This document shows, piece after piece, positions 38,701 to 45,286 of a stretch of DNA of 59,407 nt. Source of the stretch: Chloroflexota bacterium. Lineage in GTDB: Bacteria; Chloroflexota; Anaerolineae; J102. The stretch's first letter is position 1. Every line of letters begins with the position of its first letter. Where the stretch lies: contig JAKOVD010000114.1 of assembly GCA_029782215.1 (NCBI GenBank), positions 1 to 59,407 of the forward strand. Direction: 5' to 3'. The notes below the pieces were generated by a model that was not told where the DNA came from, did not search any database, and saw nothing but the letters and a program-made list of their open reading frames with translations. The position numbers were made by a program, and so were the translations under genes.

Positions 38701-39648
38701 AACAATGTGCACGTCATCGGGAACGAACGCCTCTATGATGACCTGACGTTTGACGTCTACTACTCCAGCTCGGACGACCATGTGGCGCCGATGGTGGCCC
38801 AGGTCACGGTCACCCGCTCGCCAGGGGCCGGCGGCGACCGTGTGCAGGTGACGGCCAACCCGATCGATGAGTCGGGAATACAGCGGGTGGTGGCCAGCTA
38901 CACCCAAAACGACGGCGTGTGGAAGACCCAGGAAATGGCTTTTGACAGCAGTTCCGGCCTTTGGAGCGGGCAGATTGCGGGAGTGGTGGGCGAAGCTGAC
39001 GTCGTCGTGCAGGCGGTCGACAAGGCGGGCAACGTGGGTGTGGCGACGGCCAAGAGCCACCTCTATGCGGCCACTGTGGTTGAAGTCAGCGCCCAACCCC
39101 AGGCGGTGAGTGAAGGCGCGGACGTCACCCTGAGCGCCATTGGTGCGGGCGCCGGCCAGGCGACGACGGTGCAGTGGAACTTCGGCGACGGCGCCAGCGC
39201 CAGCGGCGTCCTCACCCCCACGCACCGCTTCCTGGACAATGGCACGTACGCCGCCGCTGTGACGCTTGTGGACGCCAGCGGTAGCCCTGGTTCGGGTGTG
39301 AGCCAGGTGGTGGTGAGCAATGTGGCGCCCGAGGTGCGGGCGGGGGCCGATGTCGGCGTGACCGAGCCGGGTCCCGTGACATTGCCAGACGCCGCCTTCA
39401 CCGACCCCGGCCTGCTGGACACGCACACCGCCACGGTGGATTGGGGCGACGGCAGCGCCGCCGAAGCGGCGGGGGTCGTTGCCAAGACGGGTGGAGGCAC
39501 CGTCAAGCTGCCGGCGCACACTTTCGGCAAGCCCGACGTCTACACGGTGGGCGTGTGCGTGCGCGACAAGGACGGCGGTCGCGGCTGCGACAGCCTGCAG
39601 GTCAGCTACCTGATCACCAGGTCCTGGCTGCCGCTACTGCGCCGCTAG
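32737..39648 (+). CDS. Giant exported multidomain protein with gingipain-like C25 peptidase
   Basis: This 2303-residue protein has a signal peptide at 1-35 (KPRRLWLAVVVLAVLAVAGV). A CSLREA-type domain (~73-135, GKVSLREAICAANNTGG) with beta-helix follows, closing in ANNGGPTFTHALDESSPAIDA (~470-490). A Pro-Thr-Lys stalk lies at ~549-602. A second CSLREA-type start (~732, NCTLREAINASNG) and a NosD-like beta-helix (~785-1115) come next. A PPC-type beta-sandwich (~1203-1406) is interrupted by 11 tandem PLQNI repeats (1297-1351). A caspase-fold C25 peptidase domain (~1419-1835) has catalytic-type His1680/His1683 (FNAHFTHF) and Cys1719 (SVGCHSG), at gingipain-like spacing. Two PKD domains (~2118-2288) follow, and the C-terminus is SWLPLLRR. 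ATG 32737 is chosen for the signal peptide. It is likely a surface or secreted protease; activation and substrate are unknown. Confidence 0.85.
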   Translation: MKSIPNGVRKPRRLWLAVVVLAVLAVAGVWWRADMPVAAAVTAPSGLSGGRQAVAQAPGAVGRSASMAPGAVIDVTTTADVVDAPSSEPGCDSITVENLATDQGEDGKVSLREAICAANNTGGPDTINVPAGTYALDQNGAEGEGTDNAIGDLDITDSVTIAGAAAATTIIDAQSESRVFDVWWDSDVILYGLTITGGAATDATLNGSDGGGIQSHSANLVLDHVVVTSNEAGAYGGGVYLYGDNCGEGGGSAVAAKRGPKSTSSLSCGLAVIDSRIAHNTAADGAGGGVFVEYSEALFERSLIQGNAAELSGYYSYPPAGDGGGIAVSDGYVNLINSTLSGNRADGSGGGLESRSSTVDFSNVTVTGNIADYDNDDWGEGGGVAAPEYYGALSAMTAPGDASQVTQSSFSIWDSIIAGNQTKPDGYDVPSDCAQNGVYPSSWDSSYTLIGDDSECVGVFDNGGGQVGNIVGVDPLLKPLANNGGPTFTHALDESSPAIDAADPTGCTDPDGVDLLTDQRGAGFPRTLDGDGNSTAICDMGAYEVAAPKPPTPTYTFTPSKTWTPTKTPTPTKTPTPTKTPTPTKTPTRTPTATRTPTATPVTVVISGTLALMNNYPLVNFNYVQVWGSNDDVSRGDFLENLTTDVTGAFTSTLPGAPGYAFYHLYLEPTGPWTAYDFVSATAGPGGTVFSNRWIRFAYGGGGALFTDNRFVLQPAQPTATPTPNDPLQTGPDYVVNAAGDGDDGRCSVLNCTLREAINASNGQAGGASAQAGAAATRILFALPGGADSIHLTSALPALTAPVSVVGGNGKIQIDGSGAGPSADGLVILGGNTQVQGLVIGGFSGNGIVLAQKGGNTLIGNYIGTSFSGMSAAPNGGAGILVQGSSQNAIGGTAVGTSNLISGNGGPGVILTGSSQGNQVLGNFIGSNVTGTGAIANAVGVRIDGASGNHVGGAASGARNLISGNKGAGVELRGGAAGNQVQGNVIGGGQAATTPLGNAAGVVLTGASGNTVGGGASGEGNIIVANSGDGVHLTAGSTANQVQGNSIGTNIGGADLRNGGVGVRLEGAANGNAVTANVVAFNSGGGIIVDGAVNNTLSQNSIYDNAGQGIENRSGGNQELAPPQVAAAAGDKVTGTAQANEQVEVFGDDASQGRYYLGSTTADPFGNWTFIGTLRGEQITSTATDGAGNTSEFGPFAARTLPCNDTYESNDTWSLAHPLAPGAVIESYICTPSDLDFYKVAVADLEPGATIVARLQDLSADFDLALFRPTFDRSDSLVPDLPLQSNRTEDLPVKSLPLQNIPLQNIPLQNIPLQNIPLQNIPLQNIPLQNIPLQNIPLQNIPLQNIPLQNIPLVSHSVNPGLQDETVADRSPYAFDHYYILVAGHNGATSGKPYKLSIEVVPPPPAPTCSRTFSYEGTPGAVDEPYAPSQTQTLFLVPKQRLEQMYGPGAVAPLIAKLHALAAHASVKGMVLPLEGDDAVRNAYNAWDNGLVCDVDAANAVAGAIKNLVAVALSTRPQVANIVVVGDDEMVPFRRLPDLVETANEKEYAPQSLLKTDTALYTSLSQGYLLTDDFYADFEPTQYQGQTLYVPNYALGRLVETPAEMGGLIDDYLTRGGQLAPTKGLVMGYDFLKDSSAMIAQSFADQGLNTTVFNNDTWTANDLRGAFLGSRNDFTSFNAHFTHFLLGPADIQGGGIFSATELAKSATDLTGTVNFSVGCHSGLNVCDVCTSPLGLALGSELDFAQAFARKRAAWVGNTGFGYGDDAAATLSEELLSTFAQNLGTAAAQRIGEAFRLAKQDYALNNMGAYGLYDEKVLAESTLYGLPMYRVTVPQVQPAALPALRSQGTGPRRVGEDLLQKTFSLEPTYSVVTGPQGSYYVGGGGKQAMLYNPIQPRLDVDVKWDGPEPVVAHGALMVSAGYHEIDNFDPVITMPVTETNRYEPNFIYSGWQPVQLARINHFEAPSGVVERLVIAAGQFLHGSVDSTDPNNVHVIGNERLYDDLTFDVYYSSSDDHVAPMVAQVTVTRSPGAGGDRVQVTANPIDESGIQRVVASYTQNDGVWKTQEMAFDSSSGLWSGQIAGVVGEADVVVQAVDKAGNVGVATAKSHLYAATVVEVSAQPQAVSEGADVTLSAIGAGAGQATTVQWNFGDGASASGVLTPTHRFLDNGTYAAAVTLVDASGSPGSGVSQVVVSNVAPEVRAGADVGVTEPGPVTLPDAAFTDPGLLDTHTATVDWGDGSAAEAAGVVAKTGGGTVKLPAHTFGKPDVYTVGVCVRDKDGGRGCDSLQVSYLITRSWLPLLRR
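36625..36789 (+). repeat. 11 x 15-bp tandem repeat encoding PLQNI
   Basis: Exactly 165 bases form eleven 15-base units (consensus CCGCTGCAGAACATC), with only third-position changes such as CCCTTG or CTCCAG. They encode an uninterrupted PLQNI array inside the giant C25-peptidase protein. The nearly identical DNA suggests recent expansion, with slippage possible. Confidence 0.95.
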
Positions 39649-39667
39649 CGCCAGCGCCGGCAAAAGA

Positions 39668-39700
39668 AACAGGGCGGCGGGCTCAATGCCCGCCGCCCTG
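39668..39700. terminator. Bidirectional hairpin between convergent genes
   Basis: Perfect 12-bp arms CAGGGCGGCGGG (39670-39681) and CCCGCCGCCCTG (39689-39700). On the minus strand it is followed by GTTTCTTTTG, a usable T-rich tract, so it best fits the end of the Ca2+/H+ exchanger transcript. It may also serve the giant gene on the plus strand. Confidence 0.7.
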
Positions 39701-39747
39701 CTGTGAATCCGGGGGATGACGGTGGCCCGGATGGAGCCAGCGCCCTC

Positions 39748-40833
39748 TCAGAGCGCCATCGGGAGGAAGAAGAAGGCCAGGGCCAGGATGCCGTAGACGG
39801 CCAATAGCATGGCCCCTTCCAGCCAGTTGGATTCGCCGTCCAGGGACACGAACGCGGCCACGATGGTGGCCGCCACCATGGCGATCATCTCGAAGTTGTT
39901 GAATTCGAGGGTCAGGGGATGTCCCATGAATAAGGACAAAAAGACCATCACCGGGGCGACAAAGAGGGCGATCTGCAGGCTGGAACCCAGCGCAATGGAC
40001 AGGCTGAGGTCCATCTGGTTCTTACGCGCCACCTGCACGGCCACGAGATGCTCGGCCACATTGCCGATGATGGGAACGATGATGATGCCGACGAAGAACT
40101 CGGTCCAGCCCAGGGAAGCGGTGACCCCCTCCAGGCTGCCCACCAGGAACTCACTCATGATTGCCAGCCCCGCCACCGCCGCCACCATGACCCCCAGGGC
40201 CTTGCCGGTCCGCCACTGCGGGCCGCCGTGAGGGGGATGGGCAGGGCCGGCGCCGTGTTCGGCCTGCACGGCGTCGCGTGTGCGCAGGGTATACAGGATG
40301 GAGAGTGCGTACAGGACAAGGACCACGGCGGCCGTCGCCAGGCTCAGCTCTTCCACCCTGGTCTTGTCCGGCTCGATGGCGGCATTGAAGATGGATGGCA
40401 CGCTGATGGCGATGGTTGCCAGGATGGCCATGGTGGCGTCGATGCCCACGCGGGAGCGATTGAACTTCTGCACCCCGTTCTTCAATCCGCCCAGCAGGAT
40501 GCTCAGGCCCAAGACAAAAGCCAGGTTGCCCAGGATCGAGCCGATGAGCGACGCCTTGACCAGCTCGATCTTGCCGGCAGAGATGGCGACGAGAGCGATG
40601 ATCAGCTCCGCTGCATTGCCCAGGCTGGCGTTGAGAAGCCCGCCGATCTGGGGGCCGGTCTTGGTGGCGAGCGCCTCGGTGGCGTCGCCCAACAGGCCGG
40701 CAATGGGGACGATGGCCAGGGCAGAGGTGACGAAGACGACGGTATCGCCCCAGTGGCTCAGGTCCGCAAGCACGGCAATGGGAAGGAAGACCAGAAGATA
40801 TTGAATTGGGTGTACCCGGCGAAGGATCTGCAT
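39748..40833 (-). CDS. cax: Calcium/proton exchanger (CaCA superfamily)
   Basis: This 361-residue membrane antiporter exports Ca2+ (or other divalent cations) in exchange for protons. The two alpha-repeats that form the transport site are clear: GNAAELIIALVAISAG in the N-terminal half and GNVAEHLVAVQVARKNQ in the C-terminal half. Each has the conserved G-N-x-x-E, and the halves are separated by a short His/acidic loop (QAEHGAGPAHPPHGGPQW). About eleven membrane helices are expected. Start 40833 follows a GAGGTGG ribosome-binding site; the longer frame upstream would run through the promoter and is rejected. It is divergent from the glycoside hydrolase gene. Calcium export may matter because neighbouring exported SdrD-type domains bind calcium, but that is only a speculation from position. 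Confidence 0.93.
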   Translation of the reverse strand: MQILRRVHPIQYLLVFLPIAVLADLSHWGDTVVFVTSALAIVPIAGLLGDATEALATKTGPQIGGLLNASLGNAAELIIALVAISAGKIELVKASLIGSILGNLAFVLGLSILLGGLKNGVQKFNRSRVGIDATMAILATIAISVPSIFNAAIEPDKTRVEELSLATAAVVLVLYALSILYTLRTRDAVQAEHGAGPAHPPHGGPQWRTGKALGVMVAAVAGLAIMSEFLVGSLEGVTASLGWTEFFVGIIIVPIIGNVAEHLVAVQVARKNQMDLSLSIALGSSLQIALFVAPVMVFLSLFMGHPLTLEFNNFEMIAMVAATIVAAFVSLDGESNWLEGAMLLAVYGILALAFFFLPMAL

Positions 40834-40860
40834 AGCCACCTCACGAATAGATTGGATGAA

Positions 40861-40888
40861 AGTATACCTAGCCGTGTGTTGGACGCAA
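40861..40888 (-). promoter_or_regulatory. cax: Promoter of the Ca2+/H+ exchanger gene
   Basis: Minus strand: TTGCGT (40888-40883), a 16-base spacer, TATACT (40866-40861), then GAGGTGG before the ATG at 40833. Confidence 0.55.
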
Positions 40889-40923
40889 GCAGGGCGCGGC
40901 GGTCTGCGCACGCCGACCTGGGT

Positions 40924-40953
40924 TTGCACGACCAGGCGCAACCTTCGTACAAT
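40924..40953 (+). promoter_or_regulatory. Promoter of the glycoside hydrolase gene
   Basis: TTGCAC (40924-40929), an 18-base spacer, TACAAT (40948-40953). The start codon at 40978 would have only an ~18-nt leader and no Shine-Dalgarno sequence. Confidence 0.5.
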
Positions 40954-40977
40954 CACCTTCCCTGTTCCCTTTGCATC

Positions 40978-42618
40978 ATGGCGCCTGCTCTTTCAAGACT
41001 CCTCTGCGGTCTTCTCCTGCTGCCCCTCCTGGCGTGTTGGCGCCCAACGGCGGCTCATGCCTGGCAAAGCCAGCCGCCCGACCCGCGCTTTGGTATTGTG
41101 GAGAGCTTCGTCAATCCGGAGGCGGCCAGCGAGGCGGGCGCCGGGTACACGCGCATTCTGCTGCGTTGGGACGTGATCCAGCCTGACAGCTCTGTCGACT
41201 GGAAACCCGCCAATGTTCCCGATCCGCTCATCGCCGGCGAGCTGGCGGCGGGACGCGAGGTCGTGGCCATCCTCATCGGCACCCCCGCCTGGGCGCGCAC
41301 CGGCGAGGGCACGGACAGCCGGGCTGTGCCCGACATGGAGGCCTGGCGAGCCTTCGTGCAGCGGATGGCCCAGCAGTACCAGGGGCGCATCCGCCACTGG
41401 ATCATCTGGAATGAGCCCGACGTGTGGATGCACGATCATCCCGGGAGCACCTGGGTGGGCAGCGACGAGGACTATCTGCGCCTCCTGAAGACCGCTTACC
41501 TGGCCGTCAAAGGCGTCGACCCGGGGCTGCAGGTCTACGTCGCCGGGGTGACCTATCACTGGGACCAGGAGTATGGGCGGAAGCCCTTCCTGGAACGGCT
41601 TCTCGATCTCATCAGCACCGATCCCGAAGCCGCCGCCAACGGCGGTTACTTCGACGGCGTCGTCTACCATCTGTACTTCAATCCGGGCCAGACCGTGCAG
41701 GTGTTGGCAGAAACGCGCCAGGCGCTCGATCGCCACGGGTTGGCCGGCAAGAGCATCTGGATCAACGAGACCAACGCCCCTCCCTCCGATGATCCGCAGG
41801 AACCGCCCTGGTCAAAGCCAAGGTTTCCCGTGTCGCTGGCGCAGCAGGCGGCCTTCGTCCTGCAGCAGTTCGCCCTGGCTTTCTCATCCGGCGCCGAACG
41901 CGTCGAGATCTACAAGCTGCGGAACACGGCCGATCATCCCGAATCGATCGAGCCGTTTGGACTCCTGCGGGCGGACAACTCCCAACGCCCCGCCTTCGCT
42001 GCTTTTCGTGTAGCCACAAGCTATCTGTCCGGCTTCAGTCGCGCTTACCGGCAGCAGCAGGGCGAGGTCATGGCGGTGACGTTCGAGCGCGGGCCGGAGA
42101 CGACCACCGTGCTGTGGGCGACCGGCCGGAGACCGGCGCGCGCACTCGTTCGGGCGACGGCTGCGGAGGCGACGCTCGTGGATGCGACCGGGGCGACCCG
42201 GACCGTGCCCGCGAGCGGGGGTCACTACACCCTGGATCTCCCTGGGGCCGCCTGCAGCGGAGAACCCTGCTCGATCGGTGGTTCGCCGCTGCTGCTGGTT
42301 GAGGCCGCACCAGCGCAGGGCCGTGCGGCCCTCGTGGCGCCGGTTGCAGCGACGTCAACGCCTGTCCCACCCTCGCCCAGCCCGACCGTCACGGCCACGG
42401 CAACCGTCCGTCCGCCCACGCCTTCACCCACCGCGACCGCTACGGCGACGGTCACGACAACTGCCGCGCCGGTGACGACCATGCCAACGGCAACTGCCGT
42501 ACCCACGCCTCCGCCTCCTGCGGCGCCCCCGGAAGGGCGTCTGCCCGGCTTCTATTGCATGGGCATTCCCGTGGGCATGGTTCTGTTGGCCGGGGCGGCA
42601 GCAGCCCGCCGCCGCTGA
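40978..42618 (+). CDS. Secreted clan GH-A glycoside hydrolase with C-terminal anchor
   Basis: This 546-residue exported protein has a signal peptide (RLLCGLLLLPLLACWRPTAAHA, ~6-27), a TIM-barrel catalytic domain (~32-385) and a beta-rich tail domain to ~460. A Ser/Pro/Thr-rich stalk (~462-515) and a final hydrophobic segment with a basic tail (PVGMVLLAGAAAARRR) follow. Retaining-type catalytic residues are Glu146 (acid/base, IIWNEPD) and Glu264 (nucleophile, IWINETN). The fold resembles GH39/GH5-like beta-glycosidases; the substrate cannot be told. The stalk plus tail suggests a cell-wall-spanning, membrane-anchored enzyme. The long open frame upstream of 40978 overlaps cax antisense and is rejected. 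Confidence 0.82.
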   Translation: MAPALSRLLCGLLLLPLLACWRPTAAHAWQSQPPDPRFGIVESFVNPEAASEAGAGYTRILLRWDVIQPDSSVDWKPANVPDPLIAGELAAGREVVAILIGTPAWARTGEGTDSRAVPDMEAWRAFVQRMAQQYQGRIRHWIIWNEPDVWMHDHPGSTWVGSDEDYLRLLKTAYLAVKGVDPGLQVYVAGVTYHWDQEYGRKPFLERLLDLISTDPEAAANGGYFDGVVYHLYFNPGQTVQVLAETRQALDRHGLAGKSIWINETNAPPSDDPQEPPWSKPRFPVSLAQQAAFVLQQFALAFSSGAERVEIYKLRNTADHPESIEPFGLLRADNSQRPAFAAFRVATSYLSGFSRAYRQQQGEVMAVTFERGPETTTVLWATGRRPARALVRATAAEATLVDATGATRTVPASGGHYTLDLPGAACSGEPCSIGGSPLLLVEAAPAQGRAALVAPVAATSTPVPPSPSPTVTATATVRPPTPSPTATATATVTTTAAPVTTMPTATAVPTPPPPAAPPEGRLPGFYCMGIPVGMVLLAGAAAARRR

Positions 42619-42679
42619 GCCGTCGCAGCGCCACAGGTTCCGTACTTTCTGCGGCTGGTCTGTGGCGGGTGACTGCCGT

Positions 42680-43144
42680 CTACCTGCGCACCACTGCGCC
42701 GGAGCTCTTGACGTCGAAGCCCAGCGGCCAGCCGGTGTAGACGTCGTACTTGGCGCCCTGCAGGTTGGCGCCCTGTAAGTTGGCTCCGTCCAGGATAGTG
42801 CCCTTCAGGATGGCGCCCCGCAGATCGGCGCCGGCAAGATCGGCAAAGCGCAGGTTGGCCTCGTCCAACTGCGCCAGGCGCAGGTTGGCTTCCCTGAGGT
42901 CGGCGCTCTGCAGGCCGGCGCCGATGAGAATGGCCCCTGAGAGATCGGCGCCGCGCAGGTTGGCCTCGCTTAACACCGTGGTGCGCAGGTCGGCGCCATG
43001 CATGTCGACGCCGGCGAAGTCGCCCTCGAACAGGCCCAGGGTCGAAAGGTCGCGGCCGGCTAGGTCGGGCCGCTCTCCCCTGGCGCGCGCCAGTTGGACG
43101 AACTCGATGACCTGCTCACTGGTCAAGCGCATTTCGGGCGGCAT
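42680..43144 (-). CDS. Pentapeptide-repeat protein
   Basis: This 154-residue soluble protein has an N-terminal ~40-residue helical segment ([19 protein letters not shown]). About 17 consecutive A(D/N)Lxx pentapeptides follow ([21 protein letters not shown] ... [15 protein letters not shown]), which fold as a right-handed quadrilateral beta-helix. Some relatives mimic DNA and protect gyrase, but most have no assigned role. The ATG at 43144 lies 8 bases after the stop of the upstream HdeD-like gene, so the two are co-transcribed. Probably cytoplasmic, since no signal peptide is visible. The 61 bases between this gene and the hydrolase show only a weak 8-bp inverted repeat (42629-42636/42660-42667). 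Confidence 0.88.
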   Translation of the reverse strand: MPPEMRLTSEQVIEFVQLARARGERPDLAGRDLSTLGLFEGDFAGVDMHGADLRTTVLSEANLRGADLSGAILIGAGLQSADLREANLRLAQLDEANLRFADLAGADLRGAILKGTILDGANLQGANLQGAKYDVYTGWPLGFDVKSSGAVVRR

Positions 43145-43152
43145 GGCAACAC

Positions 43153-43707
43153 TCAGATGAAGGAGCGGATAATGATCACCATCGCGCCCGTGACCATGAC
43201 CGTGCCGACGAAGACGGGGGAGCTCGCCGCAGCCGACTGGTTGGCCATCAGCACCAGGACGCCGAGAATGATGTCGAGAATGCCGGCGGCGCCCATGCCC
43301 CAATCGGGGCGGCGCAGCCCTACGACCAGGCAGGCGATGCCCACCCCCACGCCGGCAGCTCCGATCACCAGGGCGGCAAGGGCGGGGTCCATCCCTCCCG
43401 ACCAGACGGGGTGATTGAGGATCAGGAGCCCGGCCAGGATGCCCAGGATGCCGCCAGCCGTCTTCCACGCCCAGTGGCTCTGGTCGATGGCAAGGCCCAC
43501 GAACAACAGGATGCCGGTTGCCAGCCAGTAGAGGCCCAGCAGGTGCGCCATCACCTGCGGCATGCTGCGGGGAACGACCAGCATGAGAACGCCAAAAAGG
43601 AGCGTGAACAGGCCCAGCAGGAGCTGCAACCACCAGGGCATGACCACCGGACCGCGCTCCTGGTCGGCAAAGGGGACGGTTGAGCGGAAAGCAGGTTGGC
43701 TTTGCAT
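43153..43707 (-). CDS. HdeD-family (DUF308) membrane protein
   Basis: This 184-residue integral membrane protein has six predicted helices grouped in pairs. Each pair shows the DUF308 pattern of Gly-rich helices ([75 protein letters not shown]). E. coli HdeD is linked to acid resistance, but the molecular activity of the family is unknown. It sits 168 bases downstream of a second HdeD-like gene on the same strand. A terminator and a short heptamer array lie between, suggesting separate transcription units. It is co-transcribed with the pentapeptide-repeat gene. Confidence 0.82.
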   Translation of the reverse strand: MQSQPAFRSTVPFADQERGPVVMPWWLQLLLGLFTLLFGVLMLVVPRSMPQVMAHLLGLYWLATGILLFVGLAIDQSHWAWKTAGGILGILAGLLILNHPVWSGGMDPALAALVIGAAGVGVGIACLVVGLRRPDWGMGAAGILDIILGVLVLMANQSAAASSPVFVGTVMVTGAMVIIIRSFI

Positions 43708-43768
43708 GTGTTTGACCTCTCAGAAACCCCAGTTTAGCACGAAGCGCCCCTTTGGGATAAAGGAGGCA

Positions 43769-43796
43769 GGTCGCAAGTGGCAAGTGACAGGTCGCA
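43769..43796. repeat. Heptanucleotide repeat array
   Basis: Four consecutive 7-mers: GGTCGCA, AGTGGCA, AGTGACA, GGTCGCA. This is a degenerate short tandem array of the kind dispersed in intergenic DNA of many bacteria. It lies upstream of the second HdeD-like gene. Confidence 0.6.
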
Positions 43797-43815
43797 TCTG
43801 AGCAGCGACCCCAAA

Positions 43816-43852
43816 AACAGAAGGGAGCCGTGGACTTGTCCACGGCTCCCTT
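43816..43852 (-). terminator. Intrinsic terminator of the first HdeD-like gene
   Basis: 15-bp arms AAGGGAGCCGTGGAC (43821-43835) and GTCCACGGCTCCCTT (43838-43852). On the minus strand the stem is followed by CTGTTTTTGGGG, giving a five-T run after the hairpin. Confidence 0.85.
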
Positions 43853-43875
43853 AACCAGCTTGCGGAACCGAAGCG

Positions 43876-44412
43876 CTACTTGCGCAGGCGGAAGGCCATG
43901 ACAATGGAGGCGATGCCGCCGACGACGCCAAACACACCCAGCACCCACGGCAGTCCGATGGCTGCCAGGAGCGGGTTGGCGACCAGCACCAGGCCGAACA
44001 GGATGCTGAGAACGCCCAGGATGCCCGTGCCCCAGCCTGCGCCCTGGAAGGCCCGGATGAGGCTGACGACGCCGATGACAATGCCGAAGATGCCCAACAC
44101 GAGCACCAGGGTCGTCGGCACCAGGACGGTCGCCCACAGGGGATGCTGCAGGATCAGGATACCGGCAATTATGCCGATGATGCCGGAGAAGAGCTTCCAT
44201 CCCCAGGCGGTATGGTCCATGAACATGCCGACGATGTCGAAGATGCCGCCGACGAACCACCAGATGCCCAGGAACTGGACCAGGACGACGACGGTGGCGG
44301 CGGGATTCGTGAGAAGCAGGATGCCCAGGATCAGGGCGGCGATACCCTGCAAAAGTACGAGCCACCAGTAGGTCTGGCGGCCTGGCCCGACGGCCGTAGC
44401 AGCAGCGGTCAT
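43876..44412 (-). CDS. HdeD-family (DUF308) membrane protein
   Basis: This 178-residue paralogue of the downstream HdeD-like protein also has six helices in three Gly-rich pairs (LLQGIAALILGILLLTNPAA; WKLFSGIIGIIAGILILQHP; GTGILGVLSILFGLVLVANP). The two proteins share the order of motifs including a central Trp-Lys-Leu/Thr helix start. It has a good GAGGAGG ribosome-binding site, its own promoter at 44492-44519 and its own terminator. The function is unknown. Stress or membrane-integrity roles are suggested only by the E. coli namesake. Confidence 0.82.
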   Translation of the reverse strand: MTAAATAVGPGRQTYWWLVLLQGIAALILGILLLTNPAATVVVLVQFLGIWWFVGGIFDIVGMFMDHTAWGWKLFSGIIGIIAGILILQHPLWATVLVPTTLVLVLGIFGIVIGVVSLIRAFQGAGWGTGILGVLSILFGLVLVANPLLAAIGLPWVLGVFGVVGGIASIVMAFRLRK

Positions 44413-44491
44413 TAGTTTGCCTCCTCAAGGCGGGGGAAAGAAACGAAAGAGATGAAAATGCGGCAATGACGAAGTTGTCGCCGCAGACGTT

Positions 44492-44519
44492 AGTATACGA
44501 AGAAAAAGAGCGAATGCAA
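44492..44519 (-). promoter_or_regulatory. Promoter of the first HdeD-like gene
   Basis: Minus strand: TTGCAT (44519-44514), a 16-base spacer, TATACT (44497-44492). The leader is about 72 nt. The remaining 44520-44820 stretch contains an 8-bp hairpin (CATCTCGC...GCGAGATG near 44578) and an adapter-like 14-mer, but no gene. Confidence 0.55.
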
Positions 44520-44734
44520 GCCAACGGCTTGTCGATGGCTTGGCTCACAAACCGTGCTTGTGACGTACAGTTGTGCGCATCTCGCCTTCTGAAGAGCGAG
44601 ATGGTAGGGTCACATGGTTTCGTCCGCTTTCCTGCGTTCTTCGGCCTCATTCCCCGGTCCTTGCTGATGGGTGGCCTGACGCTGCTGCCGGAAGCCTCGT
44701 GGTCATCAGGGCGCGCCCTGTCATGGCGGGCCTG

Positions 44735-44748
44735 CGCTCTTCCGATCT
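44735..44748 (+). other. 14-base match to a sequencing-adapter end
   Basis: CGCTCTTCCGATCT is identical to the last 14 bases of the common Illumina read-1 adapter. It may be coincidence, an untrimmed adapter or a chimeric join. It lies 73 bases before a frameshifted gene. Confidence 0.4.
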
Positions 44749-44820
44749 TGGGCATATCCGCGCTAGACTGTCCCTTACCCGGCGCCTCCGCTGGGCCATG
44801 CCCGTTTGCGAGGAAACGCA

Positions 44821-45242
44821 ATGCTGCTGCAAGGTAATCTGAAGGGACTCCAGCACCTGGGCCTTCCGGTGACGAACCTGGAACGATCGAAGGCCTTCTA
44901 CATGAACCTGGGTTTTGAGGAAGTCATGGCCGCGGCTCTCCCGGCAGGAGATGAAGCCATCCAGGTGTCGATGCGCGGAAGGATGGTTTCACCATCGAGC
45001 TATACCAATTGGTGGGTGAGGAGCACAGTGAGATCGCGACGCGGCACGACGGTCACATTGACCACATCGCCCTGGATGTCCTCGACATCGACAAGGCCTA
45101 CGCCGAGATCCTTGCTGCCGGGATGGAGGTGCTCGAAGACGAGGCGCCGCGGTTCTTGCCTTTCTGGACCCATGGGGTGAAGTTCTTCACCGTCCGCGGC
45201 CCGGACGGCGAGAAAGTGGAGTTCAACCAGATGTTGGGGTAG
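44821..45242 (+). pseudogene. VOC-family (glyoxalase-like) protein, frameshifted
   Basis: The protein begins in one frame (GLQHLGLPVTNLERSKAFYMNLGFEEVMAAALPAG...EAIQVS) and continues in another (KDGFTIELYQLVGEEHSEI...HIDHIALDVLDIDKAY...GPDGEKVEFNQ). The switch lies at about 44970-44979. The two parts join into one ~141-residue vicinal-oxygen-chelate protein with the expected metal-ligand-like His18 and the Glu of IELYQ. A single missing base explains the break. A GAGGAAA site precedes the ATG at 44821. It could be a recent pseudogene or an assembly error; the intact conservation on both sides favours an error or a very recent mutation. VOC proteins act as glyoxalases, dioxygenases or drug-resistance proteins; which one is unclear. 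Confidence 0.75.
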
Positions 45243-45286
45243 TTCATTCCTGCTCAGTGCCGGGCTAACGGTCGTCACGGGTCCGG

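Noticed and set aside
40048..40977. N-terminal extension of the glycoside hydrolase
   Set aside because: It runs antisense through the Ca2+/H+ exchanger gene and both promoters. The signal peptide begins at 40978.
42680..44821. 713-codon minus-strand frame joining pentapeptide repeats to upstream sequence
   Set aside because: Only the last 154 codons show pentapeptide repeats. The upstream part is the shadow frame of the two HdeD-like genes and passes through a terminator.
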